A DNA stretch of 64,000 nt from Woeseiaceae bacterium. GTDB lineage: Bacteria; Pseudomonadota; Gammaproteobacteria; Steroidobacterales; Woeseiaceae. The translations under genes were made by a program, and so were the position numbers. The notes under the pieces were generated by a model that saw only the letters and a list, made by a program, of their open reading frames with translations, had not been told where the DNA came from and did no database searches. This document shows positions 40,168 to 49,639 of the stretch, one piece after another. The DNA is taken from assembly GCA_024640345.1 (NCBI GenBank), contig JAHEFD010000005.1:37088-101087 (forward strand), in the 5' to 3' direction. Every line of letters starts with the position of its first letter. The first letter of the stretch is position 1.

Positions 40168-41268
40168 ATGCCTGATTATCGCTTCGTAGATTTAAAACTC
40201 GATCAAAGTCTCGCCACCCTGGTCTCCGCCAAAGACCGGATCGGCGTGGACACCGAATTCATGCGCGAGAAAACGTTTTTCTCCCAACTTTGCCTTGTCC
40301 AGGTGTCGACCGGGTCGGAAATCATCTGTGCCGACCCACTCAACCTGGACCCGTCCGACGGGACTGCGAATGAGGCGTTTTGGAAGGAAATGATGCAGCC
40401 GCTGTGGATCCTGCATTCGGGTCGGCAGGATATCGAAGTGATATTCCAGACCACCGAACAGATGCCCCGGCAGTTATTTGACACCCAGATTGCGGCCGCA
40501 TTTCTCGGCTACCAGCCGCAAATGGGTTACGGCAACCTTGTTACCGAATTGTTTGAGGTCGAGCTCGCCAAATCACATACCCGTGCCGACTGGTCGCGAC
40601 GTCCGCTCTCCGAATCGGTACTGAGCTACGCCGCGGAAGATGTTGAATTCCTCCTGCCGGCCCACGATTTGCTGACCGAACGCCTGGACAAACTCGGAAG
40701 GCTAGACTGGGCTCTCGAGGATTCTGCCGATCTGCTCGACGTGGCGCTGTATGAGCCTGACCCGACGCTCGCCATCGACCGTCTGAAGGGCGCGAGGAAT
40801 CTGCGCGGCAGGGGCCGTGCCGCGGCTACCGCGCTCGCTGCCTGGCGAGAGCTCGAAGCCGTGCGTTCAAACCGACCGAGGCAATGGATCATGCGCGACC
40901 AGACATTGATCGACATCGCTATGACGCAACCGAGGGATCACAAGGATCTCGCGAAGATAGAAGGCCTGCCGGAGAGCACCATTCGACGGGCCGGCGATCA
41001 GCTGCTGACCATCCTCGCCGATTCCACCCATGATGAAAGCGACTACCAGCCACCATCACGGCCGGATGAGAACCAGAAATCCGTTCTGAAGAAAATGCAG
41101 CAGCTTGTCGCAGCCCGAGCCGCAGAACTGGGCGTTTCGGCGGAAATCGTTGCGCCAAGAAAGGAACTGTCGGCGGCGATGCTCGGCGAAACGGAATCCC
41201 GGGTTTTCCGCGGCTGGCGCCGGGATGTCGCGGGCAACGACCTGCTGGACCTGCTCTGTTCCGGTTAG
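40168..41268 (+). CDS. rnd: Ribonuclease D
   Basis: 366 residues. The DEDD exonuclease motifs are visible: VDTEFMRE (Exo I), LHSGRQDIEV (Exo II) and YAAEDVEFL (Exo III). Together they bind two metals and trim 3' ends of tRNA and other small RNAs. An HRDC domain follows near 205-285 (RDQTLIDIAMTQPRDHKDL). It is tRNA-maturation related, like cca at the right edge. It overlaps the convergent 103-codon gene by four bases (TTAG). Confidence 0.94.
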   Translation: MPDYRFVDLKLDQSLATLVSAKDRIGVDTEFMREKTFFSQLCLVQVSTGSEIICADPLNLDPSDGTANEAFWKEMMQPLWILHSGRQDIEVIFQTTEQMPRQLFDTQIAAAFLGYQPQMGYGNLVTELFEVELAKSHTRADWSRRPLSESVLSYAAEDVEFLLPAHDLLTERLDKLGRLDWALEDSADLLDVALYEPDPTLAIDRLKGARNLRGRGRAAATALAAWRELEAVRSNRPRQWIMRDQTLIDIAMTQPRDHKDLAKIEGLPESTIRRAGDQLLTILADSTHDESDYQPPSRPDENQKSVLKKMQQLVAARAAELGVSAEIVAPRKELSAAMLGETESRVFRGWRRDVAGNDLLDLLCSG

Positions 41269-41576
41269 ACGCGGGGCGTCTCGCGGTCGGATCTCTGCTT
41301 CAACACCAGGCTGTGCACCCAGAACGATAATGGAGACAGGAGCGCGAATAAAAGTAAAAAGACCAGCGGTAATCCAAACATGACTGACAGGCCATCGAGA
41401 GCATCGAAGTCGAATTCCAGATCCAGGTTAACCGACCCCTCTCCGGACACCAGCATGACTGCGCCCAGGATCACGCCAAGCACAGCTGACGACGTAAGAA
41501 CGTATTTGCTGAGTTCCAAGACGTAATTAAAGTACGAAATCAAGCCTCTCCAATGTGTCATCTCTGTCGCAGCCAT
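41265..41576 (-). CDS. Small two-helix membrane protein, unknown
   Basis: 103 residues. Two hydrophobic segments (about 24-44 and 66-92) flank a periplasmic or cytoplasmic loop rich in Asp, Glu and Leu (VNLDLEFDFDALDGL). The ends are polar and the C-terminus is basic. I cannot name a family. It overlaps the rnd stop by four bases and lies 44 bp downstream of adk on the same strand, so adk transcripts may include it. An inner ATG at 41561 is an alternative start. Confidence 0.65.
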   Translation of the reverse strand: MAATEMTHWRGLISYFNYVLELSKYVLTSSAVLGVILGAVMLVSGEGSVNLDLEFDFDALDGLSVMFGLPLVFLLLFALLSPLSFWVHSLVLKQRSDRETPRV

Positions 41577-41620
41577 TTACACGGCTTTCGCGTGTCGGCC
41601 GGGACATCGGTGCCTGCCAA

Positions 41621-42268
41621 TTAGTTGCTGGTAATTGCTCCCAGGAATCGTGCATAGACGTCATCAATCGTGCCGTCGGCATCAACGACCTGGAGCTTGC
41701 CGCGTTTCCGGTAATAATCAATCAATGGCTCTGTCTGTTCCCGGTAGACATCGAGGCGGCTCTTGATGGTGGCTTCGTTGTCGTCCTCGCGCTGAACCAG
41801 TTCACCGCCGGCATTCGTACATTCGTCCAGCTCTTCCTGGGGCGAAAAATAGATATTCAGCAACTTGCCGGTTAGTGAGCAGGTTCGTCGACCCGTCAGG
41901 CGCTTCATCAGGATATCGAAATCGACATCCATCAGAACAGCCGTATCCAGCGGCTGGTCAAGCTGATCCAGCAAATCGGCAAGATCCAGGGCCTGCTGCT
42001 CTGTTCGCGGAAAACCGTCGAGTATGAATCCGTCTTTTGCATCCGGCTCGCTCAATCGCTCGCTGATGATGCCGAGCATGATGTCATCCGAGACGAGCTG
42101 ACCGGCTTCCATGATCGCCTTGGCCTGCTGGCCGAAGCGACTGCCGGCGTCAACGGCGGCACGCAGCATATCGCCTGTCGATATTTGCGGGAGGTTTCTC
42201 TCGGCCATGAGCTTTTGGGCCTGTGTGCCTTTACCGGAGCCGGGGGCCCCCAACAACACGATTCGCAT
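41621..42268 (-). CDS. adk: Adenylate kinase
   Basis: 215 residues, long form with a LID. P-loop GAPGSGKGT at 7-15, DGFPRTEQQA for AMP binding, and GRRTC at the LID start. The LID (about 125-163) has the NIYFSPQEELDEC type sequence with only two Cys (130, 150), so it is not a four-cysteine zinc LID. The enzyme equilibrates ATP, ADP and AMP. It is divergent from pfp across 156 bp. Confidence 0.97.
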   Translation of the reverse strand: MRIVLLGAPGSGKGTQAQKLMAERNLPQISTGDMLRAAVDAGSRFGQQAKAIMEAGQLVSDDIMLGIISERLSEPDAKDGFILDGFPRTEQQALDLADLLDQLDQPLDTAVLMDVDFDILMKRLTGRRTCSLTGKLLNIYFSPQEELDECTNAGGELVQREDDNEATIKSRLDVYREQTEPLIDYYRKRGKLQVVDADGTIDDVYARFLGAITSN

Positions 42269-42424
42269 CAGTCACTCTCTTTTCTTTTACCGGCTAACTG
42301 TGGGACGCGTAAGCTAGTTGAATCGGGCATCGAGGTCAATTCGTGATAGCCCAAGGGCATGATACGCGGGAGCGATTCCGTTATGCTTCGGATCGAATTC
42401 AATCCGGAAAAGGTACCGAGACAA

Positions 42425-43690
42425 ATGTCGACGAAGAACGCGTTTTATGCCCAGTCGGGCGGTGTCACTGCCGTAATCAACGCAAGCGCCTGTGGCGTTA
42501 TCGAAACCGCGCGGAAACACAAGAACCGCATACGAAACGTGTACGCGGGGCAGAATGGCATCATCGGCGCCCTGACGGAGAATATGATCGATACCAACAA
42601 GGAGTCAGCACGTACGATCGCTGCCCTGCGGCACACGCCCGGCGGGGCCTTCGGCTCCGCGCGCTACAAACTCAAGGGAATCGAGGAAAATCGCGCCGAA
42701 TACGAGCGCCTGATCGAAGTCTTCCGTGCTCACGATATTGGCTATTTCTTTTATAACGGCGGCAATGACTCGATGGATACTGCCCAAAAGGTCTCCCAGA
42801 TCTCAAAGAGCATGGGCTACCCGGTAACCTGCCTCGGTATACCGAAGACAGTAGATAACGACTTGCCAGTTACCGACAACTGCCCCGGTTTCGGTTCGGT
42901 CGCGAAATACGTTGCTGTATCGACCAAAGAGGCAGCGCTTGACGTACTGTCGATGGCCGAGACATCAACCAAGGTATTCATCCTCGAAGTGATGGGACGA
43001 CATGCCGGCTGGATTGCAGCGGCGGGTGGCCTGGCCGGATCCGGTGCGGCGGGCGAACCGCCACATATCATCCTGTTTCCCGAAATTCCGTTCCGCAAGG
43101 CAGCTTTCCTCAAGCGTGTCCGGGAATGCGTAAAGGACTACGGCTATTGCGTCATTGTCGTCAGCGAAGGCGCCAGCTATGCAAACGGGAAGTTCCTCGC
43201 CGAGGCCGGAACAACCGACGCATTTGGCCATGCACAGCTCGGTGGCGTCGCGCCGGTCGTCGCCAACATGGTTCGCGATAACCTTGGCTTCAAATTTCAC
43301 TACGCCGTGGCCGATTACCTGCAGCGCTCGGCCAGGCACATCGCATCTGCTACGGATGTGAAGCAGGCCTACGCGGTCGGTGAAGCTGCCGTAAAAATGG
43401 CACTGGCAGGCGAAACGGCCGTGATGCCGGTCATCAAACGCGTCTCCGACAGCCCGTATCGCTGGAAAATCGCGAAAGCCCCGTTGTCGAGAATTGCCAA
43501 CAAGGAAAAGATGCTGCCACGCCGCTATATCTCCAAAGACGGTTTTTCGATCACCGCTGCTGGGCGTCGATATTTGGAGCCACTGATTGCTGGAGAGGAT
43601 TATCCTCCATATATCAAAGGCTTACCAAATTATGTAACGCTAAAAAACGTGCCTGTCCGGAAGAAGCTGAAGACAAAATTTGTGGTATGA
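42425..43690 (+). CDS. pfp: Pyrophosphate-dependent 6-phosphofructokinase
   Basis: 421 residues from the ATG at 42425 (MSTKNAFYAQSGG). An ATG 66 bp upstream adds a non-family leader. PPi use is indicated by GGNDS (112-116), where the Gly of the ATP-type GGDGS is replaced by Asp, and by the Lys in GIPKTVDND (138-146), expected for PPi enzymes. It phosphorylates fructose 6-phosphate with PPi and works in both directions, so one enzyme can replace PfkA and fructose bisphosphatase. hppA is the next gene on the strand, 163 bp on. Confidence 0.92.
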   Translation: MSTKNAFYAQSGGVTAVINASACGVIETARKHKNRIRNVYAGQNGIIGALTENMIDTNKESARTIAALRHTPGGAFGSARYKLKGIEENRAEYERLIEVFRAHDIGYFFYNGGNDSMDTAQKVSQISKSMGYPVTCLGIPKTVDNDLPVTDNCPGFGSVAKYVAVSTKEAALDVLSMAETSTKVFILEVMGRHAGWIAAAGGLAGSGAAGEPPHIILFPEIPFRKAAFLKRVRECVKDYGYCVIVVSEGASYANGKFLAEAGTTDAFGHAQLGGVAPVVANMVRDNLGFKFHYAVADYLQRSARHIASATDVKQAYAVGEAAVKMALAGETAVMPVIKRVSDSPYRWKIAKAPLSRIANKEKMLPRRYISKDGFSITAAGRRYLEPLIAGEDYPPYIKGLPNYVTLKNVPVRKKLKTKFVV

Positions 43691-43853
43691 TGCGCGGCCT
43701 CTGGCGGGTGGGGGCGCGATTCACAGCTCCGGGAGCTCCGCCGGACTTAACTTACGCTAATAAGAAACAGCTGACGTAAGACCTCACACACTGGATTTAT
43801 TATTGCTCCGGCGGCCAATCCCCGGGGCCATTATGTGATTGGGAGACAATCTG

Positions 43854-45899
43854 ATGAGTAACGAACTCGCACTGTGGCTGGCAGTTGGTGCCGGCGTCCT
43901 GGCAGTGCTTTACGGCCTGCTTTCAACGCAGTGGATCCTGAAACAATCTGCTGGCAATGAACGGATGCAGAAGATCGCACAAGCCATTCAGGAAGGCGCC
44001 AGCGCGTACCTGTACCGTCAATACACAGCTATCGGCATCGTCGGCGCGGTTCTGACTGTCATTCTCTGGGTGACGCTCGGCACGACGACCGCGATCGGCT
44101 TTCTGATCGGCGCCCTCTTTTCGGGCGCAACCGGTTTCATTGGCATGAATGTCAGCGTTCGCGCCAATGTTCGCACGGCACAGGCCGCACACGAAGGAAT
44201 GGGTAAAGCCCTCGACGTAGCATTTCGCGGGGGCGCCATCACTGGAATGCTGGTGGTCGGCCTGGGACTGGTCGGCGTCGCCGGCTACTACTGGGTGCTT
44301 ACCGCGAACGGCGTCTCGGTTGACGATGCGCTGCACGCACTGGTTGGTCTCGCATTCGGCGGGTCCCTGATCTCGATCTTTGCCCGGCTTGGCGGCGGAA
44401 TCTTCACCAAAGGTGCGGACGTTGGCGCCGATCTGGTCGGCAAAGTGGAAGCCGGTATTCCGGAAGACGATCCCCGCAACCCGGGAGTCATCGCTGACAA
44501 CGTAGGCGACAACGTCGGCGATTGTGCCGGCATGGCAGCTGACCTGTTCGAGACATACGGTGTGACCCTGATCGCGACCATGTTGCTCGGCAGCCTGCTG
44601 CTGGAGGGCACCGACGCCGGAGTTCTTTACCCGCTGGTGCTGGGCGCCATTTCGATTGTTGCCTCGATCATCGGCACGTTCTTCGTCAAGACCAAGGAAG
44701 GCGGGTCAGTGATGGGCGCGCTGTACAAGGGCGTAATCATCTCCGGTGTGATCGCCGCAATTGTGTTCTATTTCGTCACCGAGAAGATGATGTCCGGAAT
44801 AGAAGGCTACACATCGATGGGCATCTACCTGTCTTCGCTGATTGGCCTCGTGCTGACCGCTTTCATGGTCTGGATCACCGAGTACTACACCGGCACGGAA
44901 TATTCTCCGGTGCAGAAGGTCGCCAATGCCTCGATCATGGGTGATGCCACCAACATTATCGCCGGACTAGGCGTATCGATGAAGGCTACGGCGGCGCCCG
45001 TCGTCGCGATCTGCCTTGCAATCTGGGGTGCCCACGAGCTCGCCGGCCTTTACGGCATTGCCATCGCAGCGACAGCGATGCTGTCAATGACCGGCATGGT
45101 CGTCGCACTCGACGCGTTTGGCCCCATCACCGACAACGCCGGCGGCATTGCCGAAATGGCCGAGCTCGACGAGAAGATTCGTGGAATTACCGATCCGCTG
45201 GACGCGGTTGGCAATACGACGAAGGCTGTCACCAAGGGCTATGCAATCGCATCTGCCGCCCTGGCTGCGCTCGTGCTGTTCGCGGACTACACGAACAACC
45301 TGGAAAAAGTCGGCAAATTGCAGGACTTCAGCCTTAGCGATCCGGCGGTCATCATCGGCCTGTTCATTGGCGGCATGGTCCCTTACCTGTTCGGCGCAAT
45401 GGCAATGGAAGCCGTCGGCCGCGCCGCCGGCTCCGTCGTCGAGGAAGTACGTCGGCAATTCCGCGAGATCAAGGGAATCATGGAAGGTACGGGCAAGCCT
45501 GATTACTCTCGCTGCGTCGACCTGCTGACCAAAGCTGCGATCAAGGAAATGATTGTTCCGTCATTGCTGCCGGTCCTGGCTCCTGTCGCGCTCGTTATCG
45601 TCGCCAACCTGGCATTCGGTGACGGCGGTGGTGTGAAAGCGCTCGGCGGCATGCTGATAGGCACGATCATTACTGGTCTGTTCGTCGCTATCTCCATGAC
45701 CGTTGGCGGTGGCGCGTGGGACAACGCGAAGAAATACATAGAAGACGGAAACTGTGGCGGCAAGGGAACCGACGCTCACAAAGCAGCCGTCACCGGCGAC
45801 ACCGTCGGCGATCCGTACAAGGATACCGCTGGCCCGGCGATCAACCCGCTGATCAAGATCATCAACATCGTGGCGCTCCTGATGGTGCCACTACTCTGA
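43854..45899 (+). CDS. hppA: K+-independent H+-translocating pyrophosphatase
   Basis: 681 residues from the ATG at 43854, set by GGGAG eight bases before it. About 16 membrane helices. The catalytic motif is [19 protein letters not shown], with a second acidic motif [15 protein letters not shown] near the end. [12 protein letters not shown] carries Lys where K+-dependent enzymes have Ala, which marks the K+-independent, proton-pumping class. It couples PPi hydrolysis to proton export, or the reverse. PPi from biosynthesis, including steps like CMP-Kdo formation, can thus support either pfp or ion pumping. A strong terminator follows. Confidence 0.96.
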   Translation: MSNELALWLAVGAGVLAVLYGLLSTQWILKQSAGNERMQKIAQAIQEGASAYLYRQYTAIGIVGAVLTVILWVTLGTTTAIGFLIGALFSGATGFIGMNVSVRANVRTAQAAHEGMGKALDVAFRGGAITGMLVVGLGLVGVAGYYWVLTANGVSVDDALHALVGLAFGGSLISIFARLGGGIFTKGADVGADLVGKVEAGIPEDDPRNPGVIADNVGDNVGDCAGMAADLFETYGVTLIATMLLGSLLLEGTDAGVLYPLVLGAISIVASIIGTFFVKTKEGGSVMGALYKGVIISGVIAAIVFYFVTEKMMSGIEGYTSMGIYLSSLIGLVLTAFMVWITEYYTGTEYSPVQKVANASIMGDATNIIAGLGVSMKATAAPVVAICLAIWGAHELAGLYGIAIAATAMLSMTGMVVALDAFGPITDNAGGIAEMAELDEKIRGITDPLDAVGNTTKAVTKGYAIASAALAALVLFADYTNNLEKVGKLQDFSLSDPAVIIGLFIGGMVPYLFGAMAMEAVGRAAGSVVEEVRRQFREIKGIMEGTGKPDYSRCVDLLTKAAIKEMIVPSLLPVLAPVALVIVANLAFGDGGGVKALGGMLIGTIITGLFVAISMTVGGGAWDNAKKYIEDGNCGGKGTDAHKAAVTGDTVGDPYKDTAGPAINPLIKIINIVALLMVPLL

Positions 45900-45925
45900 T
45901 CTGATTCAGGGTTTTTGACCCACAC

Positions 45926-45963
45926 AAAAAGCCGCTGGATGTTCAATCCAGCGGCTTTTTTTT
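45926..45963 (+). terminator. Intrinsic terminator after hppA
   Basis: Stem AAAAAGCCGCTGGAT (45926-45940), loop GTTCA, ATCCAGCGGCTTTTT (45946-45960), running into further T. The stem of 15 bp is perfect. The A-run on the left arm makes it bidirectional, so it also serves the convergent GGDEF-EAL gene that stops at 45993. Confidence 0.95.
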
Positions 45964-45992
45964 GCTGCGGAATCAACGCTGGCCGGACCTGG

Positions 45993-48317
45993 TTACTGAC
46001 TCAGGATGCGATAGGTTCCGGTTGAGCCAGAGCCCAGCACAGACGGCGGATCGATGAAATTTCCCTGGACAAAATCCACGCCCACCTGGCGTAGCCAATC
46101 GAAGTCTTCCTGCTCCTCCACCTGCTCGGCAACGACCTTGAACTCCATCGTGCGCGCGAGCGTGATCATGGCAGAAATCATTTCGCGATTTACCTGGTCG
46201 GTCGCCAGGTTCCGGGTATAAGTGCCATCGATCTTCAGATAGTCAATTGGCAGATGCTTCAAACTCGAAAATGCGCCGAGCCCGCTGCCAAAGTCGTCGA
46301 GCGAAAACTCGCAGCCGATGCCGTGCAAGACTTCGATGAAGCGCTGTGCATATTGCACATTTGTCGAAATCGCGCTTTCCGTTACCTCGAAACAGACGCT
46401 GGAGGGTGAGACGCCGCTGCGATCAAGTGCTTCAACGACGAAGCTCAGGAAGCCTTCATCGCCCAGGGTCTGTCCCGAAATATTGATCGCGCAGCTGCGA
46501 TTGCTGGCAAGCTTGATCTCCCCGGAGCTGATTGCGACCAGCGTGGCATTGATTACCCAGCGATCGATCTGGGCCATCAGCTGATAGCGCTCCGCCGATC
46601 GCAGGAAATCCGCGGAATCGGACGGCCTGCCGCGTTCGTCCGGCATGCGAATCAGGACTTCAACGGACGGTCCTGTTGCAGTGCCGCTGCCTGTAGCAAT
46701 GATCGGCTGGGTTGCCAGAAGGAATTTGCTTTCGTGCAACGCTTCCTGGAGTTGTCTCAGCCATTGAATATCGCCGCGCTCACGGGCAACCGCCTGGTCA
46801 CGGGCCGAATAGACATGTACCTGCCCGCGCCCGCGCTGCTTCGCGACATAACAAGCTGAGTCAGCGGCACTCATGATGTCCTGTAGCGATCCGCTGGCAT
46901 GACTGATTTCAACGAGGCCGATGGAGATCCCGATGTTGAATATCTTGTCCTGCCAGACAAACCGGTAGTCCGCCACCGCGTTGCAGATGTCGGCCGCGAT
47001 TTGTTGTGCCTTTTCGAGTGGACAGCCGACGAGCAATGTGCCGAATTCATCGCCACCAAGCCGCGCCACGAAGTCAGAATCGCGAACCTGCTCCCTGATA
47101 AGCGAAGCCACTTCACGAAGCATGTTGTCACCGGCCATGTGCCCGCAGCTGTCATTGACGGCCTTGAACCGATCGAGGTCCATGTAGGCCAGGATATGCA
47201 CCGCTTCTTCGGCGTGCGCGGTATCCATTGCCTCATCGAGGCGGCGCTCGAACTCACGCCGGTTGATCAGCCCGGTCAACGCATCGTGCGCGGCCTGGTA
47301 ACTCATTTGCCGGGTCAAACCGCGAATCTCGCTGACATCGTGAATGACGACGACCGTCCCCGAAATGCTTTTGCCAGGGCCCTTGATCGGGGATGCCGTG
47401 ATCTCTACAGAATGTTCGTGCTTCCCGTCTCTGCTGACGAGCAACGCCCGGCGGCCCATATTGACGCGACGCCTGATAGACAGGCAACGTTCGACGGGAT
47501 CACCCAGTGCGCGCCTGTCGGCTTCGTCAATGAGCGTAAAAAGTTCCCGGGTCTTGTGCCCGACCGCGTCGTCGCGGTTGGTACCTGTCATCGACTCGGC
47601 GGCATGATTGACGTAGTCAATACGCCCCTCATTGTCCGTCGTGATGACGCCCTCCGAAATCGACTCAAGCGTAAACTGGGCCTGTCTCTTGCTGCGGCTC
47701 AGGCTGACTTCCAGATTCTTTCTGTAGCTGACATCCCTCGCAATCGTCAGGACCGCCTTGCTGCCGTGATGCTCGATCGGTGTGCTCTGGGCCTCAACCC
47801 ACATTCCGGCGTCATCACCATTGATCAGTTGAATCTCAAGTCGGTTCGGGCCTTTCTCTCCGGCGAGATGCTTGGCCATGGTTTTACGAAATAATGCCCG
47901 ATAGGCCGGTTTGACCAGGTCTGCTGCTTCGCGTCCGGCCAGCTGTTCCGGCTTGAGGCCAACCAGGCCTGCGGCGCTTTCGTTGGCCATCAATATGCGT
48001 TCGTCGTGCACCAGCACGATTTCCGGCAGCGTGCGGGCGAAATCCGAAAATAGTCGATCACGATCATGAATTTCTTCGTCACGTTCGCCGAGCGCATCGA
48101 AAAGACGATTGATGGTTTTCGCGACATCGCTAATACCGCCGCTGCCCCGCTCCGACAGTCGCCTCCCGACGGAGGAATCGGCCGACACGGCAATAAGCTC
48201 TTCGTTAAGCTGTCGGACCCGGGACAAGGTTCGGCTCCTCTCACGCCAGACGAGCAGTAGTGTGAGGAAAACCACAAGGAGGAGAATCGCAAGTACAATG
48301 ATGACCAGCGAAGTCAT
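45993..48317 (-). CDS. Membrane-bound PAS-GGDEF-EAL cyclic-di-GMP protein
   Basis: 774 residues from the ATG at 48317. A GTG 21 bp upstream is possible. One N-terminal membrane helix (about 3-24), a short coiled stretch, two PAS domains (about 85-200 and 205-320), a GGDEF domain with intact GGDEF at 421-425 and an EAL domain. The EAL motif reads EVLIRM at 553-558. The metal and catalytic motifs CFEVTES, LDDFGSG, YLKIDG and VAEQVE are kept, so phosphodiesterase activity is likely. A bifunctional regulator of biofilm or motility is the best guess. Confidence 0.94.
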   Translation of the reverse strand: MTSLVIIVLAILLLVVFLTLLLVWRERSRTLSRVRQLNEELIAVSADSSVGRRLSERGSGGISDVAKTINRLFDALGERDEEIHDRDRLFSDFARTLPEIVLVHDERILMANESAAGLVGLKPEQLAGREAADLVKPAYRALFRKTMAKHLAGEKGPNRLEIQLINGDDAGMWVEAQSTPIEHHGSKAVLTIARDVSYRKNLEVSLSRSKRQAQFTLESISEGVITTDNEGRIDYVNHAAESMTGTNRDDAVGHKTRELFTLIDEADRRALGDPVERCLSIRRRVNMGRRALLVSRDGKHEHSVEITASPIKGPGKSISGTVVVIHDVSEIRGLTRQMSYQAAHDALTGLINRREFERRLDEAMDTAHAEEAVHILAYMDLDRFKAVNDSCGHMAGDNMLREVASLIREQVRDSDFVARLGGDEFGTLLVGCPLEKAQQIAADICNAVADYRFVWQDKIFNIGISIGLVEISHASGSLQDIMSAADSACYVAKQRGRGQVHVYSARDQAVARERGDIQWLRQLQEALHESKFLLATQPIIATGSGTATGPSVEVLIRMPDERGRPSDSADFLRSAERYQLMAQIDRWVINATLVAISSGEIKLASNRSCAINISGQTLGDEGFLSFVVEALDRSGVSPSSVCFEVTESAISTNVQYAQRFIEVLHGIGCEFSLDDFGSGLGAFSSLKHLPIDYLKIDGTYTRNLATDQVNREMISAMITLARTMEFKVVAEQVEEQEDFDWLRQVGVDFVQGNFIDPPSVLGSGSTGTYRILSQ

Positions 48318-48678
48318 ACCCCGGATCCCCTCAACCACATTACAAATGCCCTGGCGAGACGTTCCGAATCGGTGTCTGTTTTATATAAGCGCAAGTTCCG
48401 CCTGTCCTTGGTTCGGCTTTCTTTTTCAAATGACGCCGCGAAACGATCATTTGTTATTATTAAGCACTCGCGATGTATCTCCAGCAGCGGAGATTTCAGG
48501 TTTTTTTTTGGCAATTAATATGTTCACGCTTAAGGATATCCCAGCTATCGCCAGACACCGGGGCGATTCACCATAATTCCGGAACCACAGTTTATCGCGG
48601 TTATGTGCAGAGCGTTTCACTTACACTCCCGATAAGAAATTCTTCTTTTTTTTCAATGATATAAAGGCACACATAGTC
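48318..48678. promoter_or_regulatory. Divergent intergenic region GGDEF-EAL / pcm
   Basis: 361 bp with no gene, clearly more AT-rich than its surroundings. It includes a short stem ATCTCC-AGCAGC-GGAGAT (48477-48494) followed at 48501 by nine T, which could weakly end plus-strand transcripts. A second T-run lies near 48650. Promoters for both neighbours must be here, but none stands out. Confidence 0.45.
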
Positions 48679-49329
48679 ATGAACACGGATATCGCCCGGC
48701 GACAGATGATTGAACAGCAGATTCGGACCTGGGACGTTTTTGACGCAACCGCCCTGAACGCGTTCGAAAGCATCCCCCGCGACCTCTTTGTGCCCGCAAA
48801 CTGTCGCAATGCTGCCTACGCGGATACCGAGATTCCCCTGCCACACAAGCAATGTATGTTGCGCCCTTCCATCGTTGGCCGAATGATGCAGGCGCTCGAC
48901 ATCCAGCCGAACGATGATGTTCTCGAAATCGGAACAGGCACAGGTTACCTGACGGCCTGCCTTGCGCAGATCGCCAGCCATGTTACCAGTATCGACATAT
49001 TCGAAGACTTCGTAGCCGGAGCCGAAAAGACGCTGGCCGAGATTGGAGTCGATAACGCTTCCGTACAGTGCATGGACGCACTGGCAGAGCTACCGGTAGG
49101 TCCGTTTGACGTAATTGCAGTTACGGGATCCGTTGCCGAACTTTGCCCGCAGTTTTTCTCGGCATTGAAACCTGGTGGTCGTATTTTCGTCGTGGTTGGC
49201 GAGTCGCCGGTGAAAACAGCGCGTTTGATCCGGCGCGGTTCGGGAGACGAAATTGAATCCACTGATTTATTTGAAACGGACATTCCTGCCCTGCTGACTG
49301 ACAGAAAGCCGGTTAGATTTTCCTTCTAG
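48679..49329 (+). CDS. pcm: Protein-L-isoaspartate O-methyltransferase (Pcm-like)
   Basis: 216 residues. The SAM-binding motif is VLEIGTGTGYLTACLA near 77-92. PRDLFVP and a loop with LPHKQCMLRPS match the family's substrate region. It is expected to methylate isoaspartyl residues for repair, although short members placed before tolC are sometimes only Pcm-like. SAM and its by-product link it to metK and ahcY. The N-terminal half matches the family better than the C-terminal half. Confidence 0.87.
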   Translation: MNTDIARRQMIEQQIRTWDVFDATALNAFESIPRDLFVPANCRNAAYADTEIPLPHKQCMLRPSIVGRMMQALDIQPNDDVLEIGTGTGYLTACLAQIASHVTSIDIFEDFVAGAEKTLAEIGVDNASVQCMDALAELPVGPFDVIAVTGSVAELCPQFFSALKPGGRIFVVVGESPVKTARLIRRGSGDEIESTDLFETDIPALLTDRKPVRFSF

Positions 49330-49639
49330 AACGAAACCACCCGCTTCTCCCGCGCATCTAACCCAGACAGTTGACTGAGTCTCCTGCGAAAGATCGAGCG
49401 GTCAGAGCCGCGTGGAATCTTGTTGACGAACTACCGCTGACTATCTTTTTCAGCAATGATTTCTCAAGATGGTTATATTGCGGTGGCATCGACGCTCGCT
49501 CGCGATATGCTAAACGCACGATACCGGGCTATAGAAAGTTCAAAGCCAGATTTACAGTTGCCGGGCTTGACTGATATAGTGATATAGTGAACTATAACAC
49601 CTGATGCGCATGCTACATTTTCCTGCTGGAACTTAACGA
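49330..49639. promoter_or_regulatory. Intergenic region upstream of tolC with palindrome
   Basis: 310 bp without a convincing gene. A short ATAGTGATATAG direct-repeat area leads into the palindrome TATAGT-GA-ACTATA at 49583-49596. A TTGACT (49567-49572) and a TATAAC (49593-49598) flank it with a 20-bp spacer. This could be a tolC promoter with an operator between its two boxes. A 67-codon open frame (49371-49574) has no family features and I do not call it. Confidence 0.5.

Noticed and set aside
46899..47894. A 331-codon frame opposite the GGDEF-EAL gene
   Set aside because: It is antisense to well-conserved PAS and GGDEF domains and has no recognisable domain.
49371..49574. A 67-codon frame upstream of tolC
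   Set aside because: No start-site support, no family features, and it ends next to the putative tolC promoter.
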